A stretch of 64,000 bases of DNA from Agapanthus africanus. Lineage: Eukaryota; Streptophyta; Magnoliopsida; Asparagales; Amaryllidaceae. Every line of letters begins with the position of its first letter. Within the stretch, counting starts at the first letter, position 1. The stretch covers positions 454,784,141 to 454,848,140 of the forward strand of contig JASDDO010000016.1 in the NCBI GenBank assembly GCA_030015575.1. The letters run 5' to 3'. Both the position numbers and the translations under genes were made by a program. The notes under the pieces are model-generated. The model saw only the letters and a list, made by a program, of their open reading frames with translations. It did no database searches and had not been told where the DNA came from. Positions 9,934 through 18,889 of the stretch are shown piece after piece.

Positions 9934-10159
9934 ATGGCCCATGAGTACATCAGAGTTAAGGACTGGATGTATGTGGATCGGCAACAACGTATGCAACCTA
10001 AGTTTGTTGCAGGAGTTGCTGCTTCTATTGAATTTGCACACGCATATAATAAGATCGTGATAGAGAAGATTCTTTGTCCGTGCGATAGATGTGGGAAAAA
10101 GTACTGGCAGAAGGTAGAATTTGTAGAGCTTCATAGCATTAAACATGGTTTTACTAGAC
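9934..10159 (+). CDS. CACTA transposase-associated domain exon, interrupted by Gypsy-1
   Basis: The ATG at 9934 opens a frame of 75 codons before the Gypsy-1 LTR starts. It matches the layout of the plant Transpos_assoc domain found at the N-terminus of CACTA TNP2-like proteins: DWMYVDRQ near the start, FVAGVAASIEFA in the middle, then CPCDRCGKKYW with its paired cysteines, and a final HSIKHGFTRLF. The expected next motif (an aromatic residue and HGE) is not reached because the insertion begins at 10160. The frame runs on for 18 chance codons inside the LTR. The start follows a likely splice acceptor. The gene is broken by the insertion, and its catalytic part is outside the window. Confidence 0.8.
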
Positions 10160-10345
10160 TGTTCCCGCCAAAATCTCCGGCCAAGAGCTATTTGTTCCTG
10201 TTTACACCGGTTTAAGTTTCTTTTACAGATATGTGTGAAATCAGGCTCATTCATATACGCACGTGCACACATCAGAGAAAGATCAGGTGTTAGAAAGAGA
10301 GCACTTGGTGGTCAACGACAAAAAGAAAGCATTTAGTTGAACATT

Positions 10346-10879
10346 CTATTCTACAGGAAATAGATCACCAAACATGGGATCGAAAGTATAGAGATTCACA
10401 AAACTATGGATAAAATTATCTAACTCCCTCTCTGCCTTCTCTACCATGTCAAAGCGGCGATCTTCATGAACAGTCGCTTCCCATCGGTCAGCACCGTGCC
10501 CATCAGCGAAGGCAGACATGACGGCCCGCTGAGCCCGTATCTGGCTTAGCGGCTGAATAGAGCGATCCCTCAGAGCTGTGCTAATCAAAAGTGCCTCATG
10601 AAAGCACTCGATCTTGTCCTCTGCGGCGTCGAGCATTACCGGAGTCATCTCTGCTGGATGAGGAGGGATGTCATCGAGCACGGACAAGAAGACCGTCCGA
10701 AGCCAAATGGAGCCGATGGGGAGAGGAGATCCTGTACGAGTCACGAGCTCGTACAACACAGTATCGCATTGGTCATCCGTAAGAGCAGGATTCACCAAGC
10801 GTGCAACAAAACGAGGAACGATTTTCTCAATAGGCACCTCCCATGGTTGCCGGCGAGCATGTGGACAATTACAAGCCAC
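10346..10879 (-). CDS. Unrecognised 177-codon antisense ORF within the Gypsy-1 LTR
   Basis: An intact frame runs against the element's own direction near the left end of the LTR. It starts MACNCPHARRQPWEV and contains ELVTRTGSPLPIGSIWL, DAAEDKIECFHEALL and FADGHGADRWEATVHEDR. The composition is soluble, slightly acidic and helix-like, without a signal peptide or membrane segment. I recognise no family. The 3' LTR holds the homologous stretch (about 29440-29980) in broken form. A TATA-like AT run (about 10940) lies upstream on its strand. Tat elements are known to carry antisense ORFs, but usually between pol and the 3' LTR, so the position inside the LTR is odd. It may instead be a captured gene piece. 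Confidence 0.5.
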   Translation of the reverse strand: MACNCPHARRQPWEVPIEKIVPRFVARLVNPALTDDQCDTVLYELVTRTGSPLPIGSIWLRTVFLSVLDDIPPHPAEMTPVMLDAAEDKIECFHEALLISTALRDRSIQPLSQIRAQRAVMSAFADGHGADRWEATVHEDRRFDMVEKAERELDNFIHSFVNLYTFDPMFGDLFPVE

Positions 10880-11079
10880 AGCTCTTCTCTGTTAAAATAA
10901 TTCTCTGAAAGTGAGAGAGAAGAGTAGCATTGCTTCAAATTATAAAGAGAGATATTTAAGACTAGGCACTGAAAATTTTGTGCATGATAGAACTATTTAC
11001 AAGCTCTGTTAAGAGAATGCATTGGGAAAGAGAAGTTTGACTCAGGAAAAGCAATGGGAAAAGCCCCCAAATGGAGCAT

Positions 11080-11264
11080 CACGTGCCCACACGTGATAGG
11101 CACTGCGCTTGACAAAACAAGGCTAAAACTGAACCTCACGTGTAGACACGTGGCCTCTATATACAAAGTATATAGGTGCCTTCTTAAAACAAACAATTGG
11201 CCAGAAAAAGTCACGTGATAGCACGTGACGATCTTTGATGGGCTTAACTTCGTGGGGTCACGTG
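11080..11264. promoter_or_regulatory. CACGTG (G-box) cluster 1 of the Gypsy-1 5' LTR
   Basis: Seven CACGTG hexamers lie within 185 bp, mostly in pairs about 10 bp apart. They end about 380 bp before the TATA box, so they fit an upstream enhancer. CACGTG is the core of bZIP and bHLH binding sites in plants. Confidence 0.65.
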
Positions 11265-11356
11265 CTACGCGTGATGTGCTCCTATACCTTCTGAACCAAT
11301 AGAACTAAAATTCTAATAAAATGGATCAAACCCCTATTTGGAAAATATTTCCTTAG

Positions 11357-12195
11357 ATCTTTCTAAACAAGAAAGATTGCGCTCTGTAAAGCAGAGCGCC
11401 GTTGGATTAAAAATCCAATGATGATTAAAAATCACCAATTTTGCAGAAGAAGATTCTGTATAGGGAAATATTTTTCTAATCTTGTGAGAAATATCTTCTG
11501 TAAAACAGAAGTCCTTTGATTAAAAATCCAACGGTGAATAAAATTCACCGATTGATCTAAAAGATCATTTTGGTTGATTATAAAATCAATCAAAATCTCT
11601 CAATAAGAGATTTGCTGAACAAATTGATTCTTTTCTTTCTCTTATAAATACGGGCCAAGAGACAACAAATAAAGGGATATACAGAAAGGAGAGAGAGAAA
11701 CCCCCTCGGAAGCTTAAAAGAAAAGAGAATTTAATTCTCCAGAGAGAAGAAGATCTCTTAAAAAGAGAAAAAGAAACTCTCGGTAAGAGACGGAATAAAA
11801 CACAGAGAATATCTCATCTCTTTTTCACCTCCATAAGAGTTTAACTCATCTAAAAAGAACTTAATTCTTTCTCTGGTTGAGATCTGCAGAAGCAGATCTC
11901 CCTATAAGTTGAGAATTTAATTCTCATCGGGGAGATTCTGCCATGCAGATCCAAAATCTAGGGGAAGACCTAAGTTCAGAGAATTTAATTCTCCCAAAAA
12001 AGTATATAGGAATTTAATTTCTCTGATAAAACAAGGGTTTAACCCTTCGTATAAGAACTTGGTTCTTCTTTATAGTGAAAGATCTGCAGAAGCATATCTC
12101 CCTATAAGTTGAGAATTCAATTCTCATAGGGGAGATTCTACCATGCAGATCCCAAACCTAAGAGGAAAACTAAGACCTAAGAATTTAATTCTTAT
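11357..12195 (+). repeat. Array of about 20 short palindromes in the Gypsy-1 5' LTR
   Basis: Successive small hairpins fill the stretch. Examples are GCGCTCTG-taaag-CAGAGCGC (11379-11399), TTGGATT-aaa-AATCCAA, CTTCTGT-aaa-ACAGAAG, GGTGAAT-aaa-ATTCACC, GAGATCTGC-agaa-GCAGATCTC and many GAGAATT-t-AATTCTC. Stems are 5-9 bp, and loops are 1-5 nt and often AAA. Most lie downstream of the TATA box and so would be in the transcript. The 3' LTR has the same array (30438-31269). Confidence 0.8.
11643..11650 (+). promoter_or_regulatory. TATA box of the Gypsy-1 5' LTR
   Basis: TATAAATA follows a pyrimidine-rich run and precedes a GA-rich leader. The same box stands in the 3' LTR at 30724-30731. It is the likely start of element transcription, with U3 to its left. 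Confidence 0.6.
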
Positions 12196-12276
12196 GAAAT
12201 AATAGGATTGAGAATCTCGAAACTCAGAATCTCCATGCACATAAAAATATTGGTACCCAACATGATAACGGACGAT

Positions 12277-12612
12277 CACGTGCTCCTATATGAGCACCCT
12301 TGATGAACAAAAGAGGACAACCGAGATCAGATCACGTGCTCCCACGTGACCCCCAAATAGTGCATAGCACTTATAAAGAAAAAAAGGGAATGAATCAAGG
12401 GCAATTTTCCATTTTTTTGGGGCGCCTCACGTGATCTCACGTGACTCAATAGCACTTAGCGCTCAGAAAAGAACAAGGGAGTAAACCCAAAGAAACAGCG
12501 CCTCAAATTTTTAGTATTTAACACTATTTCAAGTGCCACACGTGGCCTCACGTGAGCACCACAAATTTTTAGTGTTTAACATTACTTCAAGCGCCTCAAG
12601 TGGGAACACGTG
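12277..12612. promoter_or_regulatory. CACGTG (G-box) cluster 2 of the Gypsy-1 5' LTR
   Basis: Eight CACGTG hexamers lie in about 335 bp, several as pairs such as TCACGTGCTCCCACGTGA. They lie downstream of the TATA box and are interleaved with AGTGTT-t-AACACT palindromes. Confidence 0.6.
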
Positions 12613-12942
12613 AGCGGTGAGCATATACTAGTGTTTAACACTATGAAAGGCCAATATTAGCCAAACTCAGACCAAATCTCCCGAGGACCATCGATTGAGC
12701 CCCTCATGCTCAGGGTCTCTAAAACCGATCTCAGTCTCAAAGATAGCTAATGGGCTCTTAACAGATGGCATCTAAAATGATTTTCATCCCATTCCCCCTC
12801 AGTCGGGACATTGGTTCAAGGGTACATCTCTCCACACCTCTGATACATGTCGTTGTAATTCTTCAACGTCTTCAGAGAGGTGGAGAGTCCCAATAACCAA
12901 TAACGTTTGCTGCATCCCCAAACGGGTAAACCAAAACCTTAC

Positions 12943-13310
12943 AGACTATGATGTCCTTAAACCTAATAGACCGCAACGTCCCTAAACTAAACTCTATGGA
13001 CTATGAGGTCCTTAAACTCATGGACTACGATGTCCTTAAAACCAATGGACTGCAACGTCCCTAAACTAAACTCTATGAACTATGAGATCCTTAAACTCAT
13101 GGACTAGGATGTCCTTAAACCCAATGGACCGCAACGTCCCTAAACTAAACTCTATGGACTATGTTGTCCTTAAACTCCATTGAATACGATGTCCTTAAAC
13201 CCAATGGACCGCAATGTCTCTAAACTAAACTCTATGGACTATGATGTCCTTAAACTCATGGACTACGATGTCCTTAAACCCAACGGACCGCAATGTCCTT
13301 ATAAACTAAA
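12943..13310 (+). repeat. Tandem repeats in the Gypsy-1 5' LTR
   Basis: About 14 units of 22-29 bp alternate between GACTACGATGTCCTTAAAC and GACCGCAACGTCCCTAAAC forms, giving a higher-order period of roughly 75-110 bp. The counterpart in the 3' LTR is 32018-32409. Related units appear just after integrase (about 25680-25780), so LTR and 3' region have exchanged or shared this repeat. Confidence 0.8.
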
Positions 13311-13826
13311 GAAAATCATGTTGAGTAAATCTTAGTCTAAAATTAGACTAACGTATCCTCAACAAACGTTTGAGTTGATCTTAATCTAAAACAAGATTAA
13401 CGATCCTTAAACCAACCCAAACCCAAATCTAAGAAAATACGGATTTGGACTAATCCACGCCCTACGGACGACAACATAAATTACTCTCCGTATACAATCC
13501 ACGGGCAACTAAAAATAAAACAAACACATACGACACGAAGTGAATATCTGGAGAAGGAGAAAGTGGTTACCGCTATGCGATAGCGTAATTAATTGCAGGG
13601 GCTTGAGCCTGTAGGGAAAAGCGTCCCCACAATCAAAACCCCATCATACACGAGGGGGAATCTAACGAAGTCTGCTACAACGGTCGCATCTGTCTAAACC
13701 TCCGATATACGGTGCCATAAATCAACATGGCATTTTCGGAGAGGTGGACAGATAAAACCAAATAGCATCTGCCCCCAAATTCAGGCAAGACGTTTTTCTT
13801 CCCGGTTTTCGGCGACGAACAGATTC

Positions 13827-13844
13827 TGGCACACTCGGTGGGAC
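13827..13844 (+). promoter_or_regulatory. Primer binding site of Gypsy-1
   Basis: TGGCACACTCGGTGGGAC begins five bases after the LTR end and starts with the TGG expected opposite a tRNA CCA end. I do not assign the tRNA. Confidence 0.65.
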
Positions 13845-14072
13845 CTTTTCCTCTTTCCACTCCACACTTCATGTGTCGTGTTCGCGAACAAATCACGGTT
13901 TAATATGGTTACCCCTGGATTCGAGGTACTAAGATTTGGTGTCTTGCTCAGTGCAGAAGAGAAAATGGCTTCTAACTGCACCAACTGTAACAGCAACTCT
14001 CACTCCGTCCTCGCTGGAGGAGTGACCTATGGGCCCCAAGCGGCCTCCATCTTCACCATGCCAGTGGAATAG
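13845..14072 (+). other. Gypsy-1 leader between primer site and first ORF
   Basis: This short leader shows no recognised coding sequence. Confidence 0.5.
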
Positions 14073-14855
14073 GTGACTCAGGCCACCACTGGATTGTTCT
14101 TTGGGACCATGATCCCACCGTCAACCATGATCCCACCGTCAAGCTTCAGCGTCCCAATGCCGTCACAGGAAGCTCCGAAGAAGTCGGTCTTCGATCGGCT
14201 TACAACTACCATGGCCCCTCTCAACGGGCCGTCCAATTCCAAGTCTACCGCATCAGTCTTCGACAGGCTGAGCCTGAGCTTCAGTAGGCTTATAAAGAAG
14301 CCTGCAATACCTGAAGGAGTTATCCCGAAGAGGATAGCCATTCTAACTCCAATGGACGAAGTCGTCAAAAGGGATTCTCTTGCTAAGGGATCGTTCTTCG
14401 CAAGACTGGCCGTTCCAACTCCTGCTACAGGCAGGGTCGTTAAAGATTCTTCCCCTGCCCAAGGGTCAGTCTTCGATAGGTTGGACGTTTCTTCTCAGCG
14501 GACATCTGTCTTCGATAGGCTGGCACCAATGGCAACCCTTCACCAGACCAGGAGGAATGATGGAGCTACCCCCGTAACTGAGCCAATACCATCTGCAAGA
14601 CGTGCTCGACGTCGCCATTGGTGCCGAGTGAGGAAAGCTAGGGGCAGCTCTCCTTCTGGATTAACTCCACCAACTCCGGTGGTGGGAATTGATGTTCCTG
14701 TTCCAACAAGGAACAACTTTGAGCCGCTCAGGAGGGTGTGCAAGAACTCTCCAACTGTCGTGCTGAAAAATTCTCCTCCGCCTGCTGAAAACATCAGAAA
14801 GGTGAAGCCGGAACAACCCCCTCAGCGGCTGTCCACTAAAATCCACAGGGTCTGA
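14073..14855 (+). CDS. Gypsy-1 extra ORF upstream of gag, with SVFDRL repeats
   Basis: An open stretch of about 260 codons precedes gag. Its hallmark is a short motif repeated five times: KSVFDRL, ASVFDRL, GSFFARL, GSVFDRL and TSVFDRL (residues about 38 to 155). It is followed by a basic patch (ARRARRRHW) and a Pro/Ser-rich tail. Similar SVFDRL-type motifs are, as I recall, found in Tat-lineage proteins near Gag. Ogre-like members carry an extra ORF in this position, and its role is unknown. No ATG stands at the left edge of the frame; the first inside it is near 14107. As part of a broken element it should be read as a remnant. Confidence 0.6.
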   Translation: MTQATTGLFFGTMIPPSTMIPPSSFSVPMPSQEAPKKSVFDRLTTTMAPLNGPSNSKSTASVFDRLSLSFSRLIKKPAIPEGVIPKRIAILTPMDEVVKRDSLAKGSFFARLAVPTPATGRVVKDSSPAQGSVFDRLDVSSQRTSVFDRLAPMATLHQTRRNDGATPVTEPIPSARRARRRHWCRVRKARGSSPSGLTPPTPVVGIDVPVPTRNNFEPLRRVCKNSPTVVLKNSPPPAENIRKVKPEQPPQRLSTKIHRV

Positions 14856-15158
14856 CGAAGAGTCCAAGACTCTGTGATAGACAAAGACTACTCTCGCTAA
14901 CAGAAGAAAATGAAAGTTCGGCAAGAAGAGGACCATCCCGCAGTCGTACAACGAAAAATATCATCTGCGACAACTCCCTCAACTTCGACCGCCCATAAAA
15001 GGAGAAGACCGGAGAATATCCTTGTGTCTGCGACAAATCTGAAGGGTGCTGAATCCAAACGCCCCAACTCTGAGGGCATGGTAGTGCACACCATCTACAT
15101 GGCTTCCGGGAAGGAGGATAGCCGTATCTATATGGGTCATTGACCACTCACCCGATTT
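14856..15158 (+). other. Gypsy-1 linker before gag
   Basis: The sequence is coding-like but shows no recognised domain. Confidence 0.4.
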
Positions 15159-16580
15159 GTGACAAAGGCTCAGGAGCAACAACAGCAGAAGCTCCAGGAG
15201 ATGATGACAAAGATGGTCGCGCTCACTGGGCTGAAAGAAAGCCCGGAGATGTCATTGGAGCAGCGCCAGGAACAGGAAACTGACGCCGAGTTCCTCCGAA
15301 GAATGCTCAAGAAGAAGGACAAAGCGGCCGCGGAACAAGCGGCTAAGATAAAGCAAATGGCGCTTCTGTTCCAAGATATGGTCGGGATGATGATACAGCC
15401 GGATCCTCCAGCTGAAGTCCCTCCAATAATCCTTGAAGACAACAGTGGGAAGACATCAAACCCTCTTCCGGCTCTATCAGCGGCCAAGGAAGAGACCATC
15501 ACCAAAGCCGCCCTTGACGACTATATAGCTCAACAGATACGAGCGCATCAGGCGAGCGAAGCGGCCGGCCAAATCGTCAAGACTGGACGATCCTATCCAG
15601 GTTGGTACGATCAAAAAAAGTACCTGCCAGGATATACGATCCCTAAATTCCATGTGTATAAAGGGACGAGTAATCCACATCAGCATGTTGCTCAATTCAG
15701 GGTTCTGTGCGGTAATACTGGAGTGACGACAAACTGCTGCTTCGCCAGTTTGTTGGCAGCTTATCAAAGACAGTATTCGAATGGTACTCTGAGCTCCCGA
15801 ATGACTCTGTCAAGACATTTGCAGAAATGGAGCTACTGTTTACACAAAGATTCACGAGCGCTAGCGAACGCACCCCAATTAGGGCGTTAATCAACGCCAG
15901 AGTGAAGCCGGGAGAGACATGGGTTCAGTATGCAATTCGATTGCGGAACCTATGGTCAAGATGCGAACAACGCATAGAAGAAGCTCCTGCCGTGGGCATG
16001 TTCGTAGGGACCTTGGATCCACAAGCAACCATTTCCCAATTCATGATGTTCTTCAAGCCGACCACTTTTCAGGCCCTGATCGACAAGCTGGCCCAAATTG
16101 ACCAGATGGTCCATAGACCGTCCTCCTCAAAGATGGATCCTCGGAATGAAAAGGGGAAAGGGAAAACGACCTTCATCGCCAATGCTCAGCAAAAACCGAG
16201 TGGCCCAAAACCGGTCGCTCACCAAAACGATAAACAACGATCACTTGGAGAAAAGATGAGACACCCTTATTCGTTCCCTCGGGATAAGACGAAGAGATTA
16301 TTCGAGATAGCGCCGCGCAACAGGCTCATCACTCTGCCAGAGCCGAGACGCCCAACGCAATCAGGCGACGTTAACAGCCCCAATTACTATCCTTACCACC
16401 GGATATTGGGTCACCCAATAGAAGATTGTTACATCTTCAAAAGTTGGATCGAAGACCAGTACCAACAGGGCAAGTTCGCGCTGTCCGAAAACTGGAGGGT
16501 GAACCCGCCACAACCGCATGCTCCTAAAAAGGTGGACATGCCGGGGGCATCATGCTCACTTATAGAGGAAGCCCTATAGG
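15159..16580 (+). pseudogene. Gypsy-1 gag region
   Basis: The N-terminal part is Gln/Lys-rich and likely coiled-coil (AQEQQQQKLQEMM). The retrotransposon Gag core follows, with GYTIPKFHVYKGTSNPHQH (about 15630-15690) and RTPIRALINARVKPGETW with YAIRLRNLWSRC further on. The region ends with a zinc-binding-like module YHRILGHPIEDCYIFKSW (about 16390-16450). In the family, Gag forms the particle shell and binds RNA. It is broken. Confidence 0.8.
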
Positions 16581-17860
16581 AGGTGACCCTTTCAGCTAAG
16601 ACTAAAAGAATTCTGAAGGACCTTCAAGCATGCCTGGTAATTAGGTGGAAGAGCCCACTGGAGCCTGAGATTATTGAAGGGATGCTGAAACCGCGCCCAA
16701 CACTGAAAGTTGGTGATGGTAGACAGAACCTTCGGGCCAAGCCTCTGAAGTCTTTAAAGAAAAAGAAGAAGGCCAAGAAGCCCATCCAACCCGACGACAA
16801 CCGTACAAGTTTGAAGAAATACATCGATGCACTGGAAGAATATAACCAGAAGGCACGGACCCCAATTACATTGGACGAATTCTTCAAGCATGTTCTCGAG
16901 AATGAAGACGATAACGCTGATGAATGAGACGATTCTTCAGAAGAACCCGAGGATTATGTGGCGAGCTGCCACATGATCTCTCACTCATTAATAGATGATA
17001 AAGAAGCTCCTGATGCAGAGAAACTGGGGGCGGATCCAGAACCGGAACTCTTGGAACCATCAGACGAGATGATTGATATGTTGCTGAACAAAGCCCATCA
17101 GAGGAGCAAAGCTGATCCAGAGCGCGAAATGGCCATATTCGAAAAAGCCAAACGTCGGCGACATGGTGAAAAGGTTGAAGCACTCCAACTAGATCGAACT
17201 ACGCCCACAGCAGACAGAAGCAGGTTTAAGACGAGGAAACGGTTCGCTAAGGCCCTATCGATGGGAATGAAGCTGCTACCTTTTAAAGAAAATACTCCTG
17301 GCAGTATACACCTTGACGAAGCGGATAGGCATCCTAGCTACTGCTTATACCATCGGAAGATCACACACCCTACCGAAGAGTGTAACGCTTTCAAAAACTG
17401 GTGGCAAGGATACGTTGCCCACCGACAACACGTCAAGCGATTGAAGCGCAAGGCTCGTCGGGAACAGAAAAACACAACATATGAGCGCAAAAGAACTGCC
17501 GACAACTGTCACATGGTTGATTCTGGGGGATCGCAAGTTCTCACCTTCGGAAGCGATTCTGACGAAGAAATGGCCCTTGACCCCCTCTTTAAGAAATCCA
17601 CCTCAGGAAAAGAGGAGGAGATAAAGAACTGCAAGAACATTCAGCTGCGTAATCGTACGTTTCCTGAAAAGAATCTCGGACCTACAAACAAGGGATCGAA
17701 CAAAAAAGATAAGGGGAAGGAAAAAGTCCTTGAAGAGATTGCCCTTGATGATGGGGTCGTCAAAGAGCTCGTGGCCAAGGACCCACCTAAGAAAAGCAAG
17801 GTGGATTACAATATCCTAGTGCATTTGAGAAAGATACCTCACAACTAAGCATACTGGACT
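16581..17860 (+). pseudogene. Gypsy-1 Gag-to-protease linker with a second YHR-H-C module
   Basis: The region is long, charged and Lys/Glu-rich. It carries a second zinc-binding-like module, CLYHRKITHPTEECNAFKNW (about 17340-17400), followed by a strongly basic stretch (HRQHVKRLKRKARRE). The third module is at about 21868-21930, beyond the solo LTR. Broken, like the rest of the element. Confidence 0.65.
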
Positions 17861-18880
17861 CCCTCTTTCTGTCTAAAGAAGCACGGGATTCCTTGGTCAA
17901 GGCGTTACAAGAGCCCGATCAGTTTCCGGCCTTCATCGTAAAGAAGAAAATGCAAGATGAGCTGGCAGAAGTCCACACGGCTAACATTACATTTAACGAC
18001 AAGGATCTTCTCCTTAGTACGTGCGACCACAACCGTCCTTTATATGTCACTGGATACTGCCATAACATCAAAATTGGGAAAATACTTGTTGACAACGGGT
18101 CCTCTGTCAACCTTCTCAATGTGCGGATGCTAAAAAAATCTGCATGAGCGTTTAGCACATAGCCCGAGATAAAATCACTATCTCTGGATTTGATTCGCAG
18201 TTGTCGCAAATGCTCGGGTCCGTGATACTGACATTGCGCTTTGGGCTTCTCATCACAAACATCAAATTTCATGTCATCGACGCTAGGACTTGCTACAACG
18301 CTCTACTTGGTTGGCCTTGGTTACACGAATATAACATTATCCCTTCTACATAACACCAGTGTATGAAGTATTTCAAAGACGACCTCGAGTACACCGTTAC
18401 GGGAGAGCTAAACCCATTCTTTGTGAACGAAGTCCGAAAATATGAAGACGCCAAGTGCTTCCCGCCAGACTTCGAAGACATGGAGAAGTGTCATAAGCCG
18501 GAGCTTAAAAAGAAGCCCGTCACTCCCATTCCTACCTTTGGAAGCGATACCGAAGAGGATGAAGAAATAGTCTACTCAGGACAACCTCATAAGCGGAACC
18601 ATCCGCTCTGATTTTGGTCTTTGGCAGCGACTCCGAAGATGAAACCAACGCTGTATTCTCCGTCCGTCCATCAACGCGGGCCCTCACTGGAGGTAATCAG
18701 AGTTTGCAGATCGCCATAGTTCCATAACAGCACTACAGAGAGCTTGATGTGCTTGAGACATATAGTGTGCAAGAGCTGCAGACATTCTACGTCCCTCCCA
18801 GGCGAAGAGGTGAAAAGGCGATCCTATTCTATCGATCCACGGAGACTAAAGTCGAAAGAGAAGTCTAGCACGGTGCTGAT
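17861..18880 (+). pseudogene. Gypsy-1 protease region
   Basis: The active-site stretch is ILVDNGSSVNLL (about 18082-18118), the form usual for Tat-type aspartic proteases. It is followed by FHVIDARTCYNALLGWPWL (about 18270-18325), a conserved segment after the protease core. An acidic segment then leads up to the solo LTR. Broken. Confidence 0.75.
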
Positions 18881-18889
18881 CCTGCACTC

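Larger units (their letters stand above)
7850..10159 (+). mobile_element. CACTA (En/Spm-type) DNA transposon, left part
   Basis: The element begins with the classic terminus CACTACTACAA at 7850. Its left flank is TCT (7847-7849), the likely 3-bp target duplication. Subterminal repeats, a leader exon, a long intron and the first transposase-associated exon follow. The element is cut at 10160 by the LTR of Gypsy-1, and the rest must lie beyond the right window edge. It is the oldest datable layer here, since Gypsy-1 and everything inside that element came later. Confidence 0.88.
10160..13821 (+). repeat. 5' LTR of Gypsy-1 (3662 bp)
   Basis: It starts TGTTCCCGCC directly after the broken CACTA exon and ends CGACGAACA just before the primer site. 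It aligns over its whole length with 29256-32703 plus 63238-63319. Inside, in order, are an antisense ORF (10346-10879), a first CACGTG cluster, a TATA box, a hairpin array, a second CACGTG cluster and a tandem repeat (12943-13310). Confidence 0.92.

Noticed and set aside
14078-15505. Several long antisense frames opposite the Gypsy-1 extra ORF and gag
   Set aside because: They mirror the sense coding region, have no motifs and no upstream signal.
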